Positions 24,598 through 33,738 of a stretch of 64,000 bases of DNA are shown piece after piece. The notes beneath the pieces were generated by a model, which was not told the origin of the DNA, searched no databases, and was given only the letters and a program-made list of their open reading frames with translations. The DNA is from Compostimonas suwonensis (GTDB lineage: Bacteria > Actinomycetota > Actinomycetes > Actinomycetales > Microbacteriaceae), in contig NZ_PGFB01000002.1 of the NCBI RefSeq assembly GCF_002797855.1, forward strand, positions 558,001 to 622,000, given 5' to 3'. Made by a program: the position numbers and the translations under genes. The first letter of the stretch is position 1. Every line of letters begins with the position of its first letter.

Positions 24598-24682
24598 ACT
24601 CAAAACGACGGAGATTTCGGCCAAATCGCCTCTTTTCGCCCCCAAACGTGCCGAAATGGCCGGAATCTCCGTCGTTTTGAGT
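24598..24682. repeat. Palindromic repeat element, copy 2
   Basis: Arms of 25 nt (24598-24622 and 24658-24682) are inverted copies with one mismatch and carry the same ACGACGGAGATT core as the element at 6226-6312. The 35-nt centre is different. It lies inside the pyrimidine operon between the LLM and aminotransferase genes, so it may lower expression of the last gene or stabilise upstream mRNA. Confidence 0.85.
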
Positions 24683-24708
24683 GGGGAGTGGGAGTGGGGG
24701 GAAAAAAA

Positions 24709-25725
24709 TCAGGTCTTCGCCACGATCGCGTCGCGGAGGGCGGGGATCACCGTCTCGCCGTAGACCCGCAGCGTCTCCTCCTTGTTGTCGTGCTGCAGGT
24801 AGCCGGCGAACTGGTCGACCCCGATCGCCCTGAGGGCCTCGAGCTTCTCGATGTGCTGCTCGGCCGTGCCGAGCACGCAGAAGCGGTCGACGATCTCGTC
24901 GGGCACGAAGGCCGTGTGGGTGTTGCCCGCACGGCCGTGCTCGTTGTAGTCGTAGCCCTCGCGCCCGCCGATGTAGTCGGTGAGGGCCTTCGGCACCTCG
25001 GAGCTCGCCCCGTACTTGCCCACGATGTCGGCCACGTGGTTGCCGACCATGCCGCCGAACCAGCGGCACTGCTCGCGCATGTGCTCCCAGTCGTCGCCGA
25101 TGTACATGGGCGCGGCCACGCAGAAGCTGATCGACAGGGGGTCGCGGCCGGCGTTCGCCGCGGCATCCCGCACGTGCTGGATCATCCAGCTCGCGATGTC
25201 GAGGTCGGCCAGCTGCAGGATGAAGCCGTCGCCCACCTCCCCCGCGAGCTTCAGTGCGAGCGGGCCGTAGGCGGCCACCCACACCTCGAGCGAGCTGCCG
25301 ACGCTCCACGGGAACCGCAGCTGAGCGCCGTTGTAGTCGACGGCGCGCGAGTTGGCGAGCTCGCGGATGACGTGGATCGACTCGCGCAGGGTCGCGAGCG
25401 TCGTCGGGGCGCCGTTGGTGACGCGCACGGCCGAGTCGCCGCGGCCGATGCCGCAGATCGTGCGGTTGCCGTACATCTCGTTGAGCGTCGCGAAGGTGGA
25501 TGCCGTGACCGTCCAGTCGCGCGTCGCCGGGTTCGTCACCATGGGCCCGACCGTCACCCGCCGGGTCTCGGCGAGGATCTGGCTGTAGATGACATAGGGC
25601 TCCTGCCAGAGCAGGTGCGAGTCGAACGTCCAGACATGGCTGAAGCCGTGCTGTTCGGCGAGCTTCGCGAGCGCGACCGTTCTCGAGGCCGGCGGGTTGG
25701 TCTGCAGCACTGCTCCGAAGTCCAC
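24709..25725 (-). CDS. LLM-class F420-dependent oxidoreductase of the hydantoinase-linked subgroup
   Basis: A 338-residue LLM enzyme. MDFGAVLQTNPPASRTVALA, W-T-F-D-S-H-L-L-W-Q-E-P, V-G-P-M-V-T-N-P-A-T-R-D-W-T-V-T and C-G-I-G-R-G-D-S-A-V-R-V-T match the subgroup that NCBI models as TIGR03842, whose members are known to sit next to hydantoinase/dihydropyrimidinase genes. F420 use is predicted for the subgroup; the reaction is not established. Here it lies between dihydropyrimidinase and the aminotransferase, and the window has no dihydropyrimidine dehydrogenase. It could supply the reductive first step or act on a pathway side product. That assignment is inference. Confidence 0.88.
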   Translation of the reverse strand: MDFGAVLQTNPPASRTVALAKLAEQHGFSHVWTFDSHLLWQEPYVIYSQILAETRRVTVGPMVTNPATRDWTVTASTFATLNEMYGNRTICGIGRGDSAVRVTNGAPTTLATLRESIHVIRELANSRAVDYNGAQLRFPWSVGSSLEVWVAAYGPLALKLAGEVGDGFILQLADLDIASWMIQHVRDAAANAGRDPLSISFCVAAPMYIGDDWEHMREQCRWFGGMVGNHVADIVGKYGASSEVPKALTDYIGGREGYDYNEHGRAGNTHTAFVPDEIVDRFCVLGTAEQHIEKLEALRAIGVDQFAGYLQHDNKEETLRVYGETVIPALRDAIVAKT

Positions 25726-25778
25726 GTGGTGCTCCTTCGTCGTTCTTCAGCTCGGCGGATGGTCGGGTGTCGGATGAC

Positions 25779-27194
25779 TCAGACGAGGTACTGGCTGAGC
25801 CCGCGCTTGACGAACCGGCCGTCGCCCGCCGTGCCCCGGTACTGCCCCTCGTCGATGATGACCTTGCCGCGCGAGAGCACCGTGTCGACGTGCCCGTCGA
25901 TCTGGAAGCCCTCCCAGGCCGAGTAGTCCATGTTCATGTGGTGGGTGTCGACGCTGATGCTCGTGCGGCCCTGCGGGTCGTAGACGACGATGTCGCCGTC
26001 GGCGCCCGGTTGGATGACGCCCTTCTTGCCGTACATGCCGAACATCCGTGCCGGCGTGGTCGAGGTGACCTCGACCCAGCGGCTGAGGCTGATCCGGCCA
26101 TCGACGACGCCCTGGTAGAGCAGGTCCATACGGTGCTCGACCGAGCCGATGCCGTTGGGGATCTTCGAGAAGTCGCCGATCCCCCTGTCTTTCTGCCCCT
26201 TCATGCAGAACGGGCAGTGGTCGGTCGAGACCATCTGCAGGTCGTTCGTGCGCAGGCTCTGCCACATGTGGTCCTGGTGGCCTTCGGCCCGTGACCGCAG
26301 CGGGGTCGAGCACACCCATTTCGCCCCCTCGAAGCCGGGCGCTCCGAGCTGCTCCTCGAGCGAGAGGTAGAGGTACTGCGGGCAGGTCTCGCCGAAGACG
26401 TTCTGGCCGTTGTCGCGAGCGGCGGCGATCTGCTCGACGGCCTGCTTCGCCGAGACGTGCACGACGTAGAGGGGCGCTCCGGTGAGGTTCGCGAGCATGA
26501 TGGCGCGGTGGGTGGCCTCCTCCTCCGTCTGCCAGGGGCGGGTGATCCCGTGGTAGTACGGCGCCGTGTCGCCGGCCGCGATGGCCTGCTGCACGAGGAG
26601 GTCGATGACGCTGCCGTTCTCGGCGTGCATCATCACAATGCTGCCGTTGTCGGCGGCCTTCTGCATGGCCTTGACGATCTGGCCGTCGTCGGAGAGGAAG
26701 ACGCCCTTGTAGGCCATAAAGAGCTTGAAGCTCGTGACCCCTTCTGCGACGAGCTCGTCCATGGCGACGAGGGAGGAGTCCTGCACGTCGGAGAGGATCT
26801 GGTGGAAGCCGTAGTCGATCGCGCAGTTGCCCGCGGCCTTCTCGTGCCAGAGCTGATACTGGTCGAGCACGTTCTCGCCCGCGTACTGCACGACGAAGTC
26901 GACGATGCTCGTCGTGCCACCCCAGGCCGCCGCCCGGGTTCCCGTCTCGAAGGTGTCGGAGGCGAAGGTGCCGCCGAACGGCATCTCCATGTGGGTGTGC
27001 GCGTCGATGCCGCCCGGGATGACGTACTTGCCGCTCGCGTCGATGACCCGGTCGACGTTGGCCGCCAGGTCGAAGCCGAGGAGCGTCGAGCCGGGGGCGA
27101 GCACCGCGGCGATGGTCTCGCCGTCGATGAGCACGTCGGCGGTCGCGGTCCCCGTCGCGTTGACGACGGTTCCACCGGTGATGAGGGTCTTCAT
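25779..27194 (-). CDS. hydA: Dihydropyrimidinase/hydantoinase
   Basis: A 471-residue zinc amidohydrolase that opens the dihydrouracil or hydantoin ring. The first metal motif is GGIDAHTHMEMPFGG (His66 and His68). The SFKLFMAYKG segment (155-164) carries the metal-bridging carbamylated lysine, and H-A-E-N-G and H-V-S-A-K supply further ligands. Length is normal for the family. It lies 54 bp downstream of the beta-ureidopropionase gene, so the products of ring opening and decarbamoylation are made from one message. Confidence 0.95.
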   Translation of the reverse strand: MKTLITGGTVVNATGTATADVLIDGETIAAVLAPGSTLLGFDLAANVDRVIDASGKYVIPGGIDAHTHMEMPFGGTFASDTFETGTRAAAWGGTTSIVDFVVQYAGENVLDQYQLWHEKAAGNCAIDYGFHQILSDVQDSSLVAMDELVAEGVTSFKLFMAYKGVFLSDDGQIVKAMQKAADNGSIVMMHAENGSVIDLLVQQAIAAGDTAPYYHGITRPWQTEEEATHRAIMLANLTGAPLYVVHVSAKQAVEQIAAARDNGQNVFGETCPQYLYLSLEEQLGAPGFEGAKWVCSTPLRSRAEGHQDHMWQSLRTNDLQMVSTDHCPFCMKGQKDRGIGDFSKIPNGIGSVEHRMDLLYQGVVDGRISLSRWVEVTSTTPARMFGMYGKKGVIQPGADGDIVVYDPQGRTSISVDTHHMNMDYSAWEGFQIDGHVDTVLSRGKVIIDEGQYRGTAGDGRFVKRGLSQYLV

Positions 27195-27249
27195 TGCTGC
27201 CTCTTTCCTGTTCCGTTGCCTGAGCCTGCGGCTGCGCTCCGTCGACCTC

Positions 27250-28098
27250 TCAGGGGGCCACCGTCGCGGTGTAGGAGTCGGGCCGGCGGTCCCGGTAGAA
27301 CTGCCAGGCGTTGCGCACCTCGCGCAGCACGTCGAGGTCGAGGTCGCGGACGACGAGCTCCTCCGTGTCGGTCGAGGCCACCGCCCCCACGTAGTTGCCG
27401 CGCGGGTCGACGAAGTAGGAGCTGCCGTAGAAGGTCACGGCCTCGTCGCCGAACTCGTCGCTCTCGGTGCCGATGCGGTTGTTCGCCCCGATGAAGTACT
27501 GGTTGGCGGCCGCGGCCGCGGGCTGCTCGAGCTCCCAGAGCCGGTTCGAGAGCCCCGGCTTGGTCGCGGAGGGGTTGAAGACGATCTGCGCTCCGTTCAG
27601 GCCCAGCTCGCGCCATCCTTCGGGGAAGTGGCGGTCGTAGCAGATGTAGACGCCGACCTTGCCGACCGCGGTGTCGAAGACCGGGTAGCCGAGGTTGCCG
27701 GGCCGGAAGTAGAACTTCTCCCAGAACTGCGGCAGGTTCGGGATGTGGTGCTTGCGGTACTTGCCGAGGTAGCTGCCGTCGGCGTCGAGAACCGCCGCCG
27801 TGTTGTAGAGCACCCCCGGCTGCTCCTCCTCGTACACGGGGAGCACGATGACCATGCTGTTCTCGGCGGCGAGCGCCTGGAAGCGCTCGACCGTCGGCCC
27901 GGGCACCGATTCGGCGTAGTCGTAGTACTTGGCGTCTTGCGTTATGCCGAAGTACGGGCCGTAGAAGAGCTCCTGGAAGCAGAGCACCTGCACGCCCTGG
28001 GCCGCGGCATCCCTGACGAAGCCCTCGTGTTTGACGATCATGGACTCCTTGTCACCCGTCCAGGTCGCCTGTGTGATCGCCGCTCGAACAATGGTCAT
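27250..28098 (-). CDS. Nitrilase-family amidohydrolase, probable beta-ureidopropionase
   Basis: A 282-residue C-N hydrolase with the full nitrilase triad: Glu43 in C-F-Q-E-L-F-Y, Lys116 in KYRKHHIPN and Cys153 in VYICYDRHFPE. The N-terminus (MTIVRAAITQATWTGDKESM) and the S-A-T-K-P-G-L-S-N-R-L-W-E-L-E-Q region match N-carbamoyl-beta-alanine amidohydrolases. These release ammonia and carbon dioxide to give beta-alanine. A second ATG five codons upstream is possible. It is the first gene of the minus-strand operon and is divergent from the MocR-type regulator. Confidence 0.9.
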   Translation of the reverse strand: MTIVRAAITQATWTGDKESMIVKHEGFVRDAAAQGVQVLCFQELFYGPYFGITQDAKYYDYAESVPGPTVERFQALAAENSMVIVLPVYEEEQPGVLYNTAAVLDADGSYLGKYRKHHIPNLPQFWEKFYFRPGNLGYPVFDTAVGKVGVYICYDRHFPEGWRELGLNGAQIVFNPSATKPGLSNRLWELEQPAAAAANQYFIGANNRIGTESDEFGDEAVTFYGSSYFVDPRGNYVGAVASTDTEELVVRDLDLDVLREVRNAWQFYRDRRPDSYTATVAP

Positions 28099-28278
28099 GC
28101 CGTGAGCCTCCAAAGATCGTTCGGGGCCGGACTGTCGTCACCGCACCCGAGAGCCTGATCTGCAACGGGCCGCGCCGCCCGTTTTGTTATTATTCGATGT
28201 AAACATTTCTCTCTTGTTTCTCCGTGTGACGCACGCGTTTAATCATCATGTTGCCCCGACGCTGAGGAGGCAAGGGTT
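28099..28278. promoter_or_regulatory. Divergent control region between the pyrimidine operon and mocR
   Basis: This 180-bp gap has a conspicuous AT-rich core (about 28180-28250) in otherwise GC-rich DNA and must hold promoters for both directions. I could not pin down a single hexamer pair or a clean operator. A GAGGAGG ribosome-binding site precedes the regulator's ATG. A MocR-type protein usually binds direct or inverted repeats in exactly such a gap. Confidence 0.5.
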
Positions 28279-29646
28279 ATGCACGGCTTCGCCGCGACGA
28301 TCTCCGATCGTTCGCCGCAGGGAATCGCCGCCGTCATCGCCCGCGGGATCAGTTCGGGCGAGCTCGCGCCCGGCGATCGGCTGCCCACCGTGCGCGATCT
28401 GGCCGCGGGGCTCGGCGTCAGCCCGGCCACCGTGAGCCACGCCTGGCAGCTGCTCTCGGGGGCCGGCCTCATCGTCTCGCGCGGCCGCAGCGGCACCTTC
28501 GTGCGGCAGCGCTCGACGGCCTGGCTGCCGCCCCGGATGATCGGGCTCGCCGGGCATCTCGACGGCTCACGCGTCGACCTCTCGCGCGGCACCCCCGATC
28601 CGGAGCTGCTCCCGGCCCTCGCCCCGGCGCTCTCCCGCATCTCGCGGGGGGCGGAGACCGACAGCTACCAGGAGGCGCCCGTCATCCCCGAGCTCCGGGC
28701 CCTGCTCGCCGACAGCTGGCCCTACTCCGTCGACACCGTCACGATCGTCGACGGAGCGCTCGACGGCATCTCCCGCACGCTCGGCCAGCTCGTGCGCTAC
28801 GGCGACCGGGTCGCTGTCGAGAACCCCGGCTTCCCGCCCTTCTTCGATCTGCTCGACGAGCTCGGCGCCGAGAAGCTCGCCGTCGACGTCGACGAGCACG
28901 GCATGACGCCCGAGTCGCTCTCGGCGGCCCTCGCGCAGGCGCCCGTCGCCGTCATCCTGCAGCCGCGGGCCCACAACCCGACCGGCGCCTCGATGACGCC
29001 CGGCCGCGCGGAGGAGCTCGCCCGGGTCGTGCGAACCTCGCGTCACGGACGCGAGGCGGTGATCGTCGAAGACGACCACTCCGGCGAGATCAGCATCGTT
29101 CCCGACGTGAGCCTCGGCCGCTGGCTGCCCGGCCAGACCGTGCACGTGCGCAGCTTCTCCAAATCGCACGGCCCCGATCTGCGCATCGCGGCCCTCGGCG
29201 GCCCCGCCGCGCTCGTCGACCGCATCGTCGCCCGCCGGATCCTCGGCCCCGGCTGGACCTCGCGCATCCTCCAGGAGGTGCTCCACGACCTCCTCACCGC
29301 GGGGCGCTCGATCGACGAGGTCGGCGAGGCCCGGCGCGTCTACTACGCGCGGCAGCGCTCCCTCGTGCTCGCCGCGGCCGCGCACGGCCTGACGATCGCC
29401 CCCGCCGACGGCATCAACGCCTGGGTGCGGGTCGACGACGAGCGCCGCACCCTCGTGCAGCTCGCGGCGGCCGGCATCCGGGTCGCCGCCGGCTCGCCGT
29501 TCCTCATGACCGAGAGCCCGCGCGCCCAGTACGTGCGCGTGACGGCGGGCATGATCCGCGAGGATGCCGCGACGATCGGCCACGCGCTCGCCTCCGCCGC
29601 CGCGCTCCCCCACCCCGTCGCAGCGGGCGGGCACGTCTCCCGCTGA
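28279..29646 (+). CDS. MocR-family (GntR winged helix plus aminotransferase) regulator
   Basis: A 455-residue regulator. Residues about 5-72 are a GntR-type winged helix (GELAPGDRLPTVRDLAAGLG with a V-S-P-A-T-V-S-H-A-W recognition helix). The rest is a fold-type I aminotransferase-like domain that binds PLP. The Schiff-base lysine is Lys295 in R-S-F-S-K-S-H-G-P-D-L-R-I-A, and N-P-T-G and D-D-H-S-G-E motifs are present. MocR proteins sense an amine or aldehyde through PLP. Its divergence from a pathway that produces beta-alanine suggests that operon as target, possibly in addition to the PucR-type protein. Confidence 0.92.
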   Translation: MHGFAATISDRSPQGIAAVIARGISSGELAPGDRLPTVRDLAAGLGVSPATVSHAWQLLSGAGLIVSRGRSGTFVRQRSTAWLPPRMIGLAGHLDGSRVDLSRGTPDPELLPALAPALSRISRGAETDSYQEAPVIPELRALLADSWPYSVDTVTIVDGALDGISRTLGQLVRYGDRVAVENPGFPPFFDLLDELGAEKLAVDVDEHGMTPESLSAALAQAPVAVILQPRAHNPTGASMTPGRAEELARVVRTSRHGREAVIVEDDHSGEISIVPDVSLGRWLPGQTVHVRSFSKSHGPDLRIAALGGPAALVDRIVARRILGPGWTSRILQEVLHDLLTAGRSIDEVGEARRVYYARQRSLVLAAAAHGLTIAPADGINAWVRVDDERRTLVQLAAAGIRVAAGSPFLMTESPRAQYVRVTAGMIREDAATIGHALASAAALPHPVAAGGHVSR

Positions 29647-29821
29647 GCCCTCCCGCCGCGGAGGCTGTAAGCTTGCAGACGACCACCGGTTGGATATTGC
29701 CGGTTGAGCTGAGCCTCGGACTTGGGCGGCGGGTCGCTGGATTCGCACCAGACGTCTACCTTCTGCACCGTCGTCCGTCTCCCGTCGAGCCCCGTGCTCC
29801 GGGACATCCCCGTGAGGTCAC
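29647..29821 (+). promoter_or_regulatory. Leader of the F420-0 transporter operon
   Basis: The 175-nt gap upstream of the binding-protein gene has two direct copies of CCGGTTG seven nt apart (near 29697-29717). It also has distant complementary segments (GACGAC near 29688, GTCGTC near 29770) and a small CTGG/CCAG hairpin (near 29734). This could be a structured RNA leader or an operator. I see no match to the cobalamin, SAM or TPP riboswitch core motifs. The first about 25 nt may end the mocR message. Confidence 0.35.
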
Positions 29822-30856
29822 ATGCCGTTCCACTCGAAGCCGTCCCCCTCCCTCCGAACGAAGCTCCTCGGGGCGATCGCCGCTGCGGCAGCCGTGCCCC
29901 TCCTGCTCGCCGGGTGCGCCTCGGGCTCCGCGGCATCCGTCTCGGGCGCGCCGTCGACCGACCCCACCGCGGTGTCGGCCGGCTACCCCGTCACGATCGA
30001 CAACTGCGGCACCGAGCTCACCGTCGAGAAGGCGCCGCAGCGCATCGTCACGATCAAGTCGACGACGACCGAGCTGCTGCTCGCGCTCGGCCTCGGCGAC
30101 AGGATCGTCGGATCGGCCTTCCTCGACAGCCCGTTCCCCGACGAGCTCGCCGACGCGGGCTCGACGATCGACGTCGTGAGCGACTTCCTGCCCAGCCAGG
30201 AGGCGGTGCTCCAGCTCGACCCCGACTTCGTCTTCGGCGGCTGGGAGTCCAACTTCACGGCCGACGGCGTCGGCGAGCGCGGCTCTCTCGCCTCCCGCGG
30301 CATCGGCAGCTACGTCGCGCCCTCCGCCTGCAAGGAGAGCGGCTACATGCCCGATCCGCTGACCTTCGACGACGTCTTCGACGAGATCGACGAGGCCGGC
30401 GCGGTGTTCGACGCGACCGACGCGGCGACGGCCCTCGTCGCCGAGCAGAAGACCGCGCTCGAGGCGATCGGCCCCCTCGACGCCGGCACGAGCGCGCTCT
30501 GGTACTCGAGCGGCGAGGACAGCCCCTACGTGGGCGCGGGCATCGGCGCGCCGCAGATGATCATGGACGCCGCGGGCCTCGACAACATCTTCGCCGACGT
30601 GCACGACACCTGGACGACGGTCGGCTGGGAGTCGGTCGTCGAAGCCGACCCCGACGTGATCGTTCTCGTCGACGCCTCCTGGAACACCGCGCAGAGCAAG
30701 ATCGACATGCTCGAGTCGAACCCCGCCACCGCGGTGCTCGACGCCGTCAGGAACAAGCGCTACGTGACGGTGCCCTTCGCCGCGGGCGAGGCGGGCATCC
30801 GCAACGTCGACGCCGTCGAGGCGGTCGTCGACCAGGTCCGTGCGATGGAGGGCTGA
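29822..30856 (+). CDS. ABC transporter substrate-binding lipoprotein, putative F420-0 uptake
   Basis: A 344-residue class III (FecB/BtuF-like) binding lipoprotein with a lipobox L-L-L-A-G-C (Cys32). The domain starts with Y-P-V-T-I-D-N-C-G-T-E-L-T-V and K-A-P-Q-R-I-V-T-I-K-S-T-T-T-E-L, the fold start of siderophore/B12 binders. NCBI models a subgroup of these (TIGR03868) as F420-0 transporters because they occur with F420 genes. The operon here runs directly into cofD, which supports that call. Transport of F420-0 itself remains a context prediction. Confidence 0.85.
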   Translation: MPFHSKPSPSLRTKLLGAIAAAAAVPLLLAGCASGSAASVSGAPSTDPTAVSAGYPVTIDNCGTELTVEKAPQRIVTIKSTTTELLLALGLGDRIVGSAFLDSPFPDELADAGSTIDVVSDFLPSQEAVLQLDPDFVFGGWESNFTADGVGERGSLASRGIGSYVAPSACKESGYMPDPLTFDDVFDEIDEAGAVFDATDAATALVAEQKTALEAIGPLDAGTSALWYSSGEDSPYVGAGIGAPQMIMDAAGLDNIFADVHDTWTTVGWESVVEADPDVIVLVDASWNTAQSKIDMLESNPATAVLDAVRNKRYVTVPFAAGEAGIRNVDAVEAVVDQVRAMEG

Positions 30857-31888
30857 GATCGCCGCACGGGCAGCCGGCCGCTCCCGCTACGCGGCCGTGC
30901 TGATCACGAGCGTCGTCGTGCTCGCGGCGGTCATGGTCGCCGCCATCGGCTTCGGCCAGGCGAGCGTGGGCGTGGGCGAGGTGCTGGCGAGCATCGGGAG
31001 CCATCTGGGCCTCGTGCCGGCGAGCTCCGTGCCGCCGCTCGCCGACTCGATCGTCTGGGAGCTGCGCCTGCCCCGCGTGCTCACGGCGGCGGCCGTCGGC
31101 GCGGGACTCGCTCTCAGCGGAGCCGTGATGCAGAGCATCACCCGCAACCCGCTCGCCGACCCCTACCTGCTCGGGCTCTCGTCGGGCGCCTCGCTCGGGG
31201 CCGTGGCCGTCATCATCCTCGGCCTCAGCTTCGCCCTGCCCGTCGCGGCCTTCGCAGGAGCCCTGCTCGCCCTCGTCACGACCCTCGTCATCGCCCGCAC
31301 GGGCGGCTCGATCACCCCCACCCGCGCCGTGCTGGCCGGTCTCGCGATCGCGCAGCTGTGCGCCGCGCTCACCTCCTTCGTGATCTTCTGGTCGGCGAAG
31401 GGCGACTCCTACCGGGAGATCCTCAACTGGCTGCTCGGCTCCCTCGCCGGAAGCTCGTGGACGACCGTCGCGATCTCGGTCGTCGCCGCGGTCGTCGTGG
31501 GAGGGGCGCTCATCCTGCAGGCCACCCGCCTCGACGCCTTCGCGTTCGGCGACACCTCGGCGGCGGCGCTCGGCATCCGCGTGAACGCCACCCGGTGGTG
31601 GATGCTCGGAGCAGTCGCCCTGCTGACCGGCGCAATGGTCTCGGTGAGCGGCGCGATCGGCTTCGTCGGGCTCATCCTCCCGCACATGGTGCGCGGGCTC
31701 TCGGGGCCCCAGCACGGCAGGATGCTCCCCCTCGCCGCGATCGCCGGAGCCGCCTTCCTCGTCGTCGCCGACACCCTCGCCCGCACGGTCTTCGATCCGC
31801 GCGAGCTGCCGGTCGGCATCGTCACGGCGATCATCGGCGTTCCCGTCTTCATCGTGCTCATCCGCAGGCGGGGGGCGGCACTGTGGGC

Positions 31889-31892
<4 letters not shown>
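30840..31892 (+). CDS. ABC transporter permease, putative F420-0 uptake
   Basis: A FecCD/BtuC-type permease of about 350 residues with about ten hydrophobic helices. Motifs include L-P-R-V-L-T-A-A-A-V-G-A-G-L-A-L-S-G-A-V-M-Q (near 75) and N-P-L-A-D-P-Y-L-L-G-L-S-S-G-A-S-L-G-A (near 105), the standard signature of this family. The cytoplasmic coupling segment is G-F-V-G-L-I-L-P-H-M-V-R near 275. The frame opens at a GTG at 30840, overlapping the binding-protein gene by 17 bp; a later start is possible. Confidence 0.88.
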
Positions 31893-32674
<782 letters not shown>

Positions 32675-32736
32675 CCGCACCGGAACCGGCGCCGCCGGGC
32701 TCGTCACGAACAGAACACCTCAGGAAGGACACCCAG

Positions 32737-33738
32737 ATGCCCAGGATCACCGTGCTGGCCGGCGGAGTGGGCGGGGCGCGGTTCACCCGTGGCCTGCTCG
32801 CCGAACTCGAGCGGCGGCATCCCGACCCGGCGGAGCGCCCCGAGGTGACCGTCGTGGTCAACACGGGCGACGACATGTGGCTGAACGGACTGCGCGTCTG
32901 CCCCGACCTCGACACGGTCATGTACACACTCGGCGGCGGCATCGACGAAGGCCAGGGCTGGGGGCGGCCGGAGGAGAGCAAGCGCACCTCCGCCGAGATC
33001 GCCGCCTACGGCAGGGGCTGGCCGTGGTTCACCCTCGGCGACCTCGATCTCGCGACCCACATCGTGCGCAGCGAGCTGCTGCGCGGCGGCGCGACCTTGA
33101 GCGAGGCCACGGAGGTGCTCTGCCGGCGCTGGACGCCGGGGGCGTGCCTGCTGCCGATGAGCGATCAGCCGGTCGAGACGCACGTGCGTCTCGCGGCCGA
33201 CGCCGACGAGCATCGGAGCGGTGATCTCGTGCACTTCGAGGAGTGGTGGGTGCGCTACCGCGCGTCCGTGCCGGCGAGCGGCTTCGAGCAGCTGGGCGTC
33301 GAGGGCGCGACGCCGGCGCCCGGGGTGCTCGAGGCGATCGCGCAGAGCGACGTCGTCATCCTGCCGCCCTCGAACCCGGTCGTCTCGGTCGGCACGATCC
33401 TCGGGGTGCCGGGCATCCGCGATGCCCTCGTGACCACCTCGGCCCGGGTGGTCGGGGTCTCGCCGATCATCGGCGGGGCGGCCGTGCGCGGCATGGCCGA
33501 TCAGTGCCTGCGCACGATCGGCGTCGAGACCTCAGCCCTCGCGGTGGGCCTGCACTACGGCTCACGCGCGACGGGCGGTGTGCTCGACGCCTGGCTCGTC
33601 GACGAGACGGATGCCGCGGCGGTGCCCCCGCTCGAGGCAGCGGGTGTCTCCTCCTCCGCCGTGCCCCTCTGGATGCGCGACCCGGCATCGACCGCGGCCC
33701 TCGCGGGCGCGGCGCTCGACCACGCGGCGAGGGTGTAG
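32737..33738 (+). CDS. cofD: 2-phospho-L-lactate transferase CofD/FbiA
   Basis: This 333-residue enzyme joins the lactyl (or enolpyruvyl) phospho moiety to Fo to give F420-0 or its dehydro form. GGVGGARF (9-16) starts the nucleotide-binding fold. N-T-G-D-D-M-W-L-N-G-L-R-V-C-P-D-L-D-T-V-M-Y-T-L (about 44-67), the G-D-L-D-L-A-T-H segment and L-P-P-S-N-P-V-V-S-V are CofD hallmarks. The ATG at 32737 follows AGGAAGG; a longer frame upstream lacks family sequence. It is the fourth gene of the transporter operon. Its last 184 bp are antisense to the 3' part of cofC. Confidence 0.96.
   Translation: MPRITVLAGGVGGARFTRGLLAELERRHPDPAERPEVTVVVNTGDDMWLNGLRVCPDLDTVMYTLGGGIDEGQGWGRPEESKRTSAEIAAYGRGWPWFTLGDLDLATHIVRSELLRGGATLSEATEVLCRRWTPGACLLPMSDQPVETHVRLAADADEHRSGDLVHFEEWWVRYRASVPASGFEQLGVEGATPAPGVLEAIAQSDVVILPPSNPVVSVGTILGVPGIRDALVTTSARVVGVSPIIGGAAVRGMADQCLRTIGVETSALAVGLHYGSRATGGVLDAWLVDETDAAAVPPLEAAGVSSSAVPLWMRDPASTAALAGAALDHAARV

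Noticed and set aside
29647-29821. Cobalamin riboswitch upstream of the binding-protein gene
   Set aside because: The conserved B12-box elements are not found, and the operon context is F420 rather than cobalamin.
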